From: Oleispira sp964022115
GTDB taxonomy: Bacteria > Pseudomonadota > Gammaproteobacteria > Pseudomonadales > Oceanobacteraceae
Direction: 5' to 3'
Assembly: GCA_964022115.1 (NCBI GenBank)
Contig: CAXIBC010000114.1
Span: 1-7,986, forward strand
Length of the DNA: 7,986 bases
Shown here: positions 1 through 6,900 of the stretch, piece by piece
How the letters are laid out: each line of letters begins with the position of its first letter
Position numbering within the stretch: position 1 is the stretch's first letter
Translations under genes and position numbers: made by a program
The notes under the pieces: model-generated
Seen by the model: the letters and a program-made list of their open reading frames with translations, nothing else
Told to the model about the DNA's origin: nothing
Databases searched by the model: none

Positions 1-455
1 TGAAATAAATTAACGTTATGCTTGTCTTCTAGATAGCCCCGAAATGAAGAGCAATCATCAGTCGCAGGGGTTTTACTGTACATTCTTTTCCAAACAATGT
101 GATTAAAACCAAAACTACCTTCTTCATCACTGTAGCCTTCATAGATTCTAAAAGGGGTTCGTTGATAATCGCCCGTTCCCCAAAATTCACCACCATTTTC
201 TTGATAGTTCCATGCTATTAGTAAACCTATACGTGTAATCGTTTTGGCATTATCAGGAAAATCTGCCGTTATCGCAGTGTGTATTGCCTCGGTATAGGTT
301 GGTTTAAGAGTATATGATTTTCCCGCGCCGATATAGGGTATGGTTTCCCCTTTATTAAGCATTTTAGCTAAATCATTCCACCAACTATCTGGGATATTCG
401 AAGAGATATACCGTGGTGTACTAGGGTTTTCATACACGGCCGTTCGATAATGGTT
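1..455 (-). pseudogene. In-frame 3' continuation of the broken left effector gene; possible lytic transglycosylase-like domain, partial
   Basis: Reading leftward past the TAA at 456-458, the same frame stays open for about 151 codons to the window edge. It has no ATG for the first 30 codons and no ribosome binding site, so it looks like the separated end of the gene at 456-2048 and not an independent gene. The translation begins NHYRTAVYENP. It contains a Glu in AWNYQENGGEFWG (codon at 198-200) followed by a GSFGFNHI motif (96-119). In goose-type and SLT lytic transglycosylases a catalytic Glu is followed by a GAxGLMQI-like motif, so a peptidoglycan-cleaving domain is a plausible inference, and it would fit the peptidoglycan-binding-like domain just upstream. 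The resemblance rests on short motifs only. Other cell-wall hydrolases or an unrelated toxin domain are possible. The true end lies outside the window. Confidence 0.55.
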
Positions 456-2048
456 TTAGACTTTTTTCAATGCATTTAACGTTGCATTATCGACTTTGCC
501 ATGCACTTGGCTCGTAGTATTGTGCCCAGCTAAATTTGAAGATTCGAAAGTTCTGCCTTGAAAGCGACGAACCATACCTTCTAATGATACTAAGCCAACA
601 GCGCACTGGCCCTTCCAACCTGAATAAAATTTACTGCGGTCATCAGCAGCCGTATTTTGACAGTTCTTTGTATTTGAAAGGCCAGAACCACTTCGTGAAC
701 TATCAATTCTTGCACCCAACGCACCACTTTTTCCGCCATCACTTTTTAGTTGATACTGAGCACTCAACCCCAACTGCCACAACACACTTTCCAACATCGC
801 CACATCTGCACCTTGAATCGGTGCTTGTGGATTTTCAGCATCGTAGATATTTGGGTTATCTGCGGTTACCGGATAGAGCTCTCGAGTTTTTAATGAGAAT
901 TCATAACTTTTATAGTTCGGTTGGTTTTGATAACGCACTTTAGCGGTGATGGTTATGTTTTGCCCCGTCGTCCAACCAGGTGGCTGATAGTAAATTTGAT
1001 AGAGATAAGGGCTCGGTGATAAGGCGGCTCCCTCTGGGTGGTTTGAACCTAAAGACGTTGCTGAGGGCGATTCTTCACTGTAGAAGTCCCCATTTTTTCC
1101 AGCCAGTTCCGGTACATCGGTTATCGCTGAGCTACTCCAGATGACTGATACGGGTGCACCTAGGTAGTTATTCTTTTCAGCTTGAAATAATAGCTTCACT
1201 CGCATGCCACCCAAGGTGTAATAACTACCTTGGTCTTCCACATTCAAATCCGTTGGCCCAGCGTACGCTTTAGGGAATAACCAGTCTAGCGGTAAATTCA
1301 GCTGCTGCGCTAGGGCTTGCTCAACACTGCTTGCTTTTCGAATACGCTCAGGTTGTTGATTAGGGTAGACACTCCAAAATGGGCTAAAGCCTGCCATTTG
1401 GTATTCCCACAATACATTACCTGCGTCGCCATTGAGATAAAGCCTAAGGCTAAGCAGGTCCTCTGAATTCAGTCGCGCTAAATGATCAGGATTATTAAAA
1501 ACCACTTTGCCATCAGCACCAATCGTCGCTATGGCTTCTTCGCCACCTAAGCTGAGAATAAATTCCCGGTCATTTTCTAAGGCAGGCAAACGGTCAAGCT
1601 GTGGGCCAAGCAAATCGAATAATAATTCTACGCTGTCGGTGTAATCATCGAAGATTGGGCCGAAGTCTGTGCCATCTTCTTCGATGTTAATATCGGTTGT
1701 ACTTTCTGTGCCGCTATCATCCGTTTGGTTAACGATTAGGCTCTTAGCATCAAAGTTGTATTGGCTAAATTGTAATTCTGGGCGGTAGTACCAGCGGTAT
1801 AATGGGTCTGGTTTTTCTAGCTTTGCTAATTCGCTAGGGTTGTCTGCGTTCTGTTCTTTTAGATCGTCGTAGACGTCTTGTTGCCCGCTTATTTTTAAAG
1901 AGTGGCTGTATTGCTCATCAAATAGTGGCACTTTGAACGGTACGTAAGGACAACAAAAAACCATATCTGCGATAAATGCAGGTCTGGTCAACACGTATTG
2001 GCAAATTGGGCAGCATATCGTAGAGTTTGAACAGCAAGGTGAAGCCAT
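456..2048 (-). CDS. Effector-like protein with peptidoglycan-binding-like domain, damaged at both ends
   Basis: This 530-codon frame reads, in order: a spurious N-terminus (residues 1 to about 30, Cys-rich, encoded antisense to a YhcG remnant); a family head region (about 40-216) ending in SLRLYLNGDAGNVLWEY; an AYAG motif (261-264); a beta-rich Ig-like stretch (about 265-392); and a peptidoglycan-binding-like domain (about 412-530). The last has a MLESVLWQLGL helix, the signature SLEGMVRRFQGRTF and the final VDNATLNALKKV. The domain carries an insertion with two Cys (463 and 482) that could form a disulfide, which suits an extracytoplasmic protein. The head is nearly identical to the in-window start of the large effector at the right edge. 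The ATG at 2046-2048 is unlikely to be the native start, because the real 5' end appears to have been lost near 1960. The TAA at 456-458 cuts the frame, which continues in phase to the left edge. This is most likely a degraded gene. If expressed, it would lack any signal peptide. Confidence 0.6.
   Translation of the reverse strand: MASPCCSNSTICCPICQYVLTRPAFIADMVFCCPYVPFKVPLFDEQYSHSLKISGQQDVYDDLKEQNADNPSELAKLEKPDPLYRWYYRPELQFSQYNFDAKSLIVNQTDDSGTESTTDINIEEDGTDFGPIFDDYTDSVELLFDLLGPQLDRLPALENDREFILSLGGEEAIATIGADGKVVFNNPDHLARLNSEDLLSLRLYLNGDAGNVLWEYQMAGFSPFWSVYPNQQPERIRKASSVEQALAQQLNLPLDWLFPKAYAGPTDLNVEDQGSYYTLGGMRVKLLFQAEKNNYLGAPVSVIWSSSAITDVPELAGKNGDFYSEESPSATSLGSNHPEGAALSPSPYLYQIYYQPPGWTTGQNITITAKVRYQNQPNYKSYEFSLKTRELYPVTADNPNIYDAENPQAPIQGADVAMLESVLWQLGLSAQYQLKSDGGKSGALGARIDSSRSGSGLSNTKNCQNTAADDRSKFYSGWKGQCAVGLVSLEGMVRRFQGRTFESSNLAGHNTTSQVHGKVDNATLNALKKV
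1402..1483. repeat. Shared effector head segment, copy 1
   Basis: This segment matches 7905-7986 in the same orientation. By hand count 66 of 82 bases are identical, with only 7 mismatches in the first 60. It encodes the minus-strand peptide SLRLYLNGDAGNVLWEY and flanking residues in both effector genes. Similarity stops sharply at 1401, just after the LWEY codons. At the other side the comparison is limited by the window edge, so the homologous segment is probably longer. Confidence 0.85.
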
Positions 2049-2478
2049 TGCTGCTTACGGAGATAAGCTGCTTCCTTCCCTCAGTACCGACCTAAAGCTT
2101 AAGTATGGAAAAGGGTTTAGCCTTTCCAACCTCAAGCGTTTTCGTCAATTTTAACTATTCAATCGAAATAGCGCGACACTGTCGCACCATTTCAGCTGGT
2201 CTCATTATGTTGAGCTTTTAAAAGTAAGTAATGAAACTGAAAGAAGTTTTTACACTCAGCAATCAATTGCTTCGAATTGGAGTGTACGAGAACTAAAACG
2301 CCCGCCTATTGGCATCATCTTAACAAAAGACAAAGACGAACTGCTTGTAGAGTACGCAACCTATGGAATGGATAGTCAATTATTCGTGAAAAAATATCAA
2401 TTATATCTGCCGAATAAAGAAGAACTATCAATCATCTTTGTGCAGAGCAACATCATTTATAAAGCGCCCCCGCATTAA
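1975..2478 (+). pseudogene. Remnant of a YhcG/DUF1016-family PD-(D/E)XK nuclease gene
   Basis: A single plus-strand frame reads INAGLVNTYWQIGQHIVEFE, then AAYGDKLLPSLSTDLKLKYG, then GFSLSNLKRFRQF, a stop at 2152-2154, then LSHHFSWSHYVELLKV and NWSVRELKR. It then jumps directly to PPIGIILTKDKDELLVEYA and DSQLFVKKYQLYLPNKEEL, ending at the TAA at 2476-2478. These are the N-terminal helical region and the extreme C-terminal part of YhcG (DUF1016) proteins, which are usually about 340-375 residues. Here only about 165 codons remain. The middle, holding the nuclease catalytic residues, is deleted between RELKR and PPIGI without changing frame. The stop at 2152 falls where the family has a Tyr after RQF. 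No start codon or upstream region is recognisable, and the 5' edge abuts the truncated minus-strand effector gene near 1955-1980. The gene is non-functional. It runs opposite to all its neighbours. Confidence 0.85.
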
Positions 2479-2661
2479 AACCTAACTGGCTATTCAAAGA
2501 AAACACTACGTAACAAGCTCTACCCATAATGCTTTAAATTCTTATGCTGCCAAAAACACGGCTATCTCCACTGCGATCCGTATTACCACCTAAAACTGCA
2601 TATTATTTTTCAGCTAATAACTTGCTGAATAGCCTTCGTTGGTTGTCGACAAAAAATACAG
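2479..2661. other. Intergenic stretch with no recognisable gene
   Basis: These 183 AT-rich bases lie between the YhcG remnant and the 150-aa gene. I find no open frame of useful length. A 22-codon minus-strand stretch (YAVLGGNTDRSGDSRVFGS and a few more residues) is closed by stops on both sides and matches nothing I know. The segment holds a wide 9-bp inverted repeat and a small weak hairpin. No convincing rho-independent terminator follows the minus-strand genes. Confidence 0.6.
2488..2634. repeat. 9-bp inverted repeat bounding a 147-bp AT-rich segment
   Basis: GGCTATTCA at 2488-2496 is the perfect reverse complement of TGAATAGCC at 2626-2634. The flanks show no matching target-site duplication and the interior encodes nothing recognisable. 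It could be the ends of a tiny decayed element or a chance match. The right arm overlaps a small hairpin (TTCAGC/GCTGAA, 2609-2629, 9-base loop) that lacks a following T-run on either strand. Confidence 0.3.
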
Positions 2662-3114
2662 CTAACCAAACACCCCTATTAATTCTTCAGGAATAAACGC
2701 TAACCACTCTTTACGAACTTGCTCAGGATCGGACGGCTCCTCTCCAGATTCAGAATCTAATAGTTGATAATAGCGCTTATCCGTTTTAGTTAATGCGTAA
2801 TAACCTTCAACGCCAAACTCAGCCTGAATATGGCCATAGACTTCAATATTATTTCCTTGGCGCAGCAATGCATTCAGGCAGGTCATCCATTCAGTGCCAA
2901 AAATCGTCATCACTAAAAAGCCTTTCTCTATGACGACTTCATCTTCCACTGAGAAATAATCATAAGATGAAATACTGGTTGATGCAGGATCAACTCCTGC
3001 CTCTTGTAGAAGCGATTCTATATTTTCATAACCCACCGATTCTCCACAGTCTTCAATGTCGGCCATAATTTCTGCAGAGGTTTTTAATAAAACCGTGCCA
3101 AATGCTTCGGGCAT
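2662..3114 (-). CDS. Small acidic protein of unknown family, candidate second or orphan immunity protein
   Basis: I do not recognise this 150-residue protein. It is strongly acidic, has no signal peptide or membrane segment, and contains many aromatic residues around EGYYALTKTDKRYYQLLD. Its C-terminus (KEWLAFIPEELIGVFG) is compact and hydrophobic-acidic. The start is supported by AAGGAA at 3121-3126, six bases before the ATG at 3112-3114. It lies 56 bases downstream of the 263-aa gene on the same strand and could be cotranscribed with the large effector. Small acidic cytosolic proteins directly after a polymorphic toxin are often immunity proteins. The guess therefore comes from position, length and charge, not homology. 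It might protect against the same nuclease, or be an orphan left from another toxin tip. No terminator is evident after it. Confidence 0.7.
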   Translation of the reverse strand: MPEAFGTVLLKTSAEIMADIEDCGESVGYENIESLLQEAGVDPASTSISSYDYFSVEDEVVIEKGFLVMTIFGTEWMTCLNALLRQGNNIEVYGHIQAEFGVEGYYALTKTDKRYYQLLDSESGEEPSDPEQVRKEWLAFIPEELIGVFG

Positions 3115-3120
3115 TAAAAA

Positions 3121-3126
3121 TTCCTT
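3121..3126 (-). promoter_or_regulatory. Ribosome binding site of the 150-aa gene
   Basis: On the minus strand the sequence AAGGAA stands six bases before the ATG at 3112-3114. This is a good Shine-Dalgarno match that fixes the start. The surrounding 56-base gap is AT-rich. I see no promoter in it that I would defend. Confidence 0.7.
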
Positions 3127-3170
3127 TTATATTTTTTCGAGTTTAAATAACCGCGCAAGCTCATAGCATT

Positions 3171-3962
3171 TTATTTAGTCAGCGCTGCTTTTTTGGCTTT
3201 GGTTTCATCCCAAAGTGCTTGTAATTTAGGGCATAACTGTGGGTATAACTCGTCGAGTTTCTCTTCCATCATTTTTAAGAATTTAGGGCGGGTTTGGTTG
3301 GGGTCGTCAAATTCATAAGCTTTTTCTCCACTAATAAATTTTAGTAGTCGTAAAATAAATCGGAGTGATTTAGCTACCTCTCTCGATTCCGAGGTAAAAT
3401 CCTCATCAGTAAAAACTGGCCACAAGCTCCAAAAGTAATCCGCCCTCTGAATCCACTTAGGCCACTCCCCACTCGCGTTGTCATATTCAAGAAACCCAGT
3501 AATCCCCGGTGCTATCCGACAAAACACATCATACGGATCAAGCTCTAGTGTGACCTTTTCGCCTGCAATCGGTACTCGACTGGTGATGGTGGGCTCAAAG
3601 GTTTCGCCCAAGAAGTAATCCCAGCGGGCGAGTTCGTAAGGGGCACGATGAGGAAATAATTTATGATCTGATCTGTCTTGCAATGACTCTGTAAATAAGC
3701 GTTTAAAGTCATCAGAATTTTTAGCTAAATATTGTAATACATAGTCCCACCCATCAGCTTCTTGCAAAGGAAAACTATCGAATAATGCTTCATCAGACAT
3801 ATCAATGTTCGGTAGCTCTTCACCTGTCATAAAGTAGTGGCGATATTCATTAAGTTCCTTTTTAGTAGATAGGCTTTTAATCTCTTCTCGCCACAGTTCC
3901 CACAATACTTCACGCTGTTTAATCCATTCAGGGTCTTTGGTAAAACTTAAATCAATGCTCAT
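3171..3962 (-). CDS. Candidate immunity protein of the large nuclease effector
   Basis: This is a 263-residue soluble protein of no family I recognise. It is rich in Trp, Asp and Glu, has no signal peptide or membrane span, and has a Lys-rich tail (ETKAKKAALTK). The first 60 residues and the last 80 look helical and highly charged. The middle (about 110-185) is aromatic, for example ELARWDYFLGETFEP and WIQRADYFWSLWPVF. The ATG at 3960-3962 has an AGGA site overlapping the effector's stop codon, and only eight bases separate the two genes, so translation is probably coupled. In polymorphic-toxin systems the gene directly after the toxin encodes its cytosolic immunity protein, and an acidic protein is suited to mask a basic nuclease tip. 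That role is inferred from position alone. In one 60-base sample GC was about 37 %, against 50 % in a sample from the beta domains of the effector, consistent with exchange of tip and immunity gene as a unit. Confidence 0.75.
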   Translation of the reverse strand: MSIDLSFTKDPEWIKQREVLWELWREEIKSLSTKKELNEYRHYFMTGEELPNIDMSDEALFDSFPLQEADGWDYVLQYLAKNSDDFKRLFTESLQDRSDHKLFPHRAPYELARWDYFLGETFEPTITSRVPIAGEKVTLELDPYDVFCRIAPGITGFLEYDNASGEWPKWIQRADYFWSLWPVFTDEDFTSESREVAKSLRFILRLLKFISGEKAYEFDDPNQTRPKFLKMMEEKLDELYPQLCPKLQALWDETKAKKAALTK

Positions 3963-3968
3963 TTTTCA

Positions 3969-3972
3969 TCCT
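3969..3972 (-). promoter_or_regulatory. Ribosome binding site of the immunity gene, overlapping the effector stop
   Basis: Minus-strand AGGA, six bases before the ATG at 3960-3962, shares its first two bases with the TAG stop of the effector (3971-3973). A ribosome finishing the effector would be placed on the immunity start, so toxin and antidote are probably translationally coupled. Confidence 0.65.
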
Positions 3973-6900
3973 AATTTACTTGGAAGTCATCTAAGGCTTC
4001 ACTAAATCCAATACTGACAAGATCTTGTAATAACTGCTTCGAGTCCGCTTCTTTAATATGCTTACCCGTATTACTTTCCGCATCACCCATATTGGCTTTA
4101 CGCAGTTCGTTCCTACTCTTATTTTTACTCTCTGAGTTAGCAATGTGTTTAGCCATATTTCCCCGAACTGTGCCTGCAGCAGATTGATTGCCCAATTCAA
4201 CACTTTTCACGTGCTGTAGCGGCCCAGAGTTTGGTGTCCATTTAATATCGAACTCTTGGAATAACCATAAAAAGTTTGGTGCTACATCAATAACAGCATT
4301 TAACTTTGTCTTTTTATCAGCCCCTAGCCTTGCATGTTTCACATGCGCCGCGGCTCTGTCCAAACTGTATTGTCTATGTAAGCTCATCGCATCAGGGGCT
4401 TTTTTCTGTAAGTTCCAGCGTTTGATATTTTTGCCTTGCAGATAATCGATTTTCGTCGGTTTATTCTTACGCTGAGAAAACGATTTTAATTCGATCCATT
4501 GTTCTGCGTCACCATCTTTTCCAATAATTAAATCCACATAGCGGCTATAAGCCCCGGCAATTTGGTTCTTTGCTTTGGCTTTATCTTGAGACTCCTCTTC
4601 ATCTGCACCCTCCGCAAGAGCTTCTAGATCCGTATACAACCATACCCTTCTAAAACCTTCAATCGCCTTAATCGGTTCGCCCCCTGCTCGGTGCAGCATT
4701 TGATAACGAGCGATCTGCTCCATGTGGAATAATGCACCATGGCCACCACCACCTAAAACGTAGTTTTCTTTATTTTCTCGATGAACGTCATCGTCGATTT
4801 CTTCTTTAAACTTACCTGAAGTCGTATCTTTGAAAGCAACTTTAAATTTATTATATAGCTCACGTCGATTGTTACCACCACGAATGCCTGTATTGCCGCT
4901 CTCACCTGTACCACATTCTAAATTACCAACCGCCTCTTGCGCTTCCGCCTTTTCCTCTGGGCTAAACTCTTCGCCGTTTTTCTTCTTCTCACCCGATATA
5001 ATGTCAAGGGCTTTGCCACAACTCGCTTCCCATTCTAAATAGGCGGTAATCGCCATAATCGCAGCGGGTGTATAACGGGCATTGGTTTTGCCTTTTAAGA
5101 ATTGAGCCATAGCACGTGAACCATTGCGCAATAAAATACTAGAACCTGCTAGCCAAAAGCGCGGACTAAAAACATATTGCCTTAATGCTGCCTCATCTAC
5201 ATTCTTTAATCTTTTTGCCAACTGCCCTAACGCCGAGGGCAGTACTTCTTTCATATCACCGGAAAAGCGTTTTTTCGCTTGCTTAAGTGAGACGGCAATC
5301 ACCCTGCTCGACACCCTAAAAGCAACAGCAGCTCCACCCGCCGCATGTGCGGATGCAATAAACGGATTATTAAATAACTGTGTGGTTTGCTCTGGCTGCG
5401 CAAACGGATCGATTTCAGGCAGGGTATCCCCAACCCAGCCGCCTGCAGGTAGACCTAGATAGTCGATCCAATTGAGTACGTCTTCTGAACTATTAACGGT
5501 ACTCATTAAAAATTCGATGCCTTCACGGGTATCGGGGTCGTGATACATTTCGGCGGCGAGAATCAAAAAGGGCAGTACATTCCACAGTGTATCAAAATCG
5601 CCTTTTCTGGCTTTATTGGCAATGCCACCAAGCGCACCAATAAAATGGTTTCTGAATTTACGCGGCATAATATGCGCTAGGCCTTTTAACGGCTTTAATA
5701 ATAACTGCAATGGCCTTGCGGGTGGGAAATAGGTTAATACATCCATTATCGCCAGCATGAATTTAACGCCGTCTACTTCTCCACCATCTGCTAAGATGCT
5801 GATTTGGTTAGCGATGACGTTTAAGCTTTCTAGCGGTAATAAGAACTCAACCGTGCTCATTAGAAAATCGCTAATACTGCCCGCATGAGCTTGGGGGATT
5901 AAACTTAAGTTAACACCCGCCAATGTTAAGTTAGATTGGTAGTTACTGGCATAAACCCCTTGTGCATTTGGGCTATAGCTTGATTGTAATGCCGCTAGGT
6001 TTATTGCGGGTGCGGTTGTAGATACGGAATCGGTGTATTGCTGGGCAATGCGGCCAAAGCCTTCTAGCGATATTAGCGAGGCATATTGTTTGGTTTTGCG
6101 GGTATGAATTAATACTCGCTGAATATCAAGACTGCTGATACTGCCTTGCACGGTATTACGGAAGTTTCCTGCGCTTTTTATGGCGACATCGGTAGAGCCT
6201 GTTGCGCCGATGGTAACTTTTTTCGTCGTACTGCCATCGGCAAAAGTCATCACAGGCTGGCTAGACCAGTCGACCCATTTAAGACTATTGAGTTGGCCGG
6301 TAAAACCTTTGCCGACAACCAGATCGTCAGCGCTGGTATCAAAATGAATATCGCCATTAATGGCTGTGCGCTTAACCACTCCGTTGACCGACAGCTCTAA
6401 CTGGCCATTGTAATATCGCCCTGCAACTTGGTGCCAACGGTTTTGGAATACCGCGTCACTGGTCAGCGAGAATAACCCTGCATCTGTGCGTACTTGATAT
6501 ACCAGCTGGCTTTGATCGTTGAGTTCTAAAGTCTGGGCACCCTTACCCAAATTAATTAGCTGCCCGGCAGGATCGCCCTTTGGCAGTACTTCTATCGAAA
6601 AACCAATGTCGGTACTTTTATTTAATAAAGGGGCTGTGGCCAGCGTAAGCTCGCTATTATTTGAAGCCACAAAACTCAGGCTTTTACCCGCACCTAAGCG
6701 TGTGCCAAATTGGCTTTGTGTATTAGCGGCCGTTAGTGGTGCTCGGCCGGTATTATCGTGAATAAAACCTTGATCAACTTCGCCCATTGCGTAAGCCGCT
6801 AATAGCGGTCGGTTAGCATCGTGCATATCACCAATGCTTATATCAACAACATCACCTTCGCTGCCTAAGGCTTTAATGGTGCGCTGAACCTGATAAGGCA

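Noticed and set aside
456..458. Programmed stop-codon readthrough or a selenocysteine/pyrrolysine site
   Set aside because: The codon is TAA, which is not used for selenocysteine or pyrrolysine, and no recoding structure is apparent. The gene is also damaged at its 5' end, so simple decay is more likely.
536..943. Plus-strand open frame of 135 codons
   Set aside because: It lies wholly opposite the peptidoglycan-binding-like coding region, has no ribosome binding site or recognisable domain, and is a shadow of the minus-strand frame.
2155..2478. Short plus-strand protein after the stop in the YhcG remnant
   Set aside because: The stretch is well conserved but has no suitable start codon or ribosome binding site and lacks the catalytic core, so it is better read as pseudogene.
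2500..2530. Integron attC-like core (GTAACAAGC) near the gene array
   Set aside because: No matching second core site with the proper spacing and no palindromic arm was found, so the match is too short to mean anything.
2609..2629. Hairpin TTCAGC/GCTGAA as a terminator for the minus-strand genes
   Set aside because: The stem is six base pairs and AT-rich, and there is no T-run after it on the minus strand.
5490..5870. Internal duplication suggested by FLMSTV appearing twice in the effector (699-704 and 817-822)
   Set aside because: Similarity does not extend beyond about eight residues, so chance cannot be excluded.
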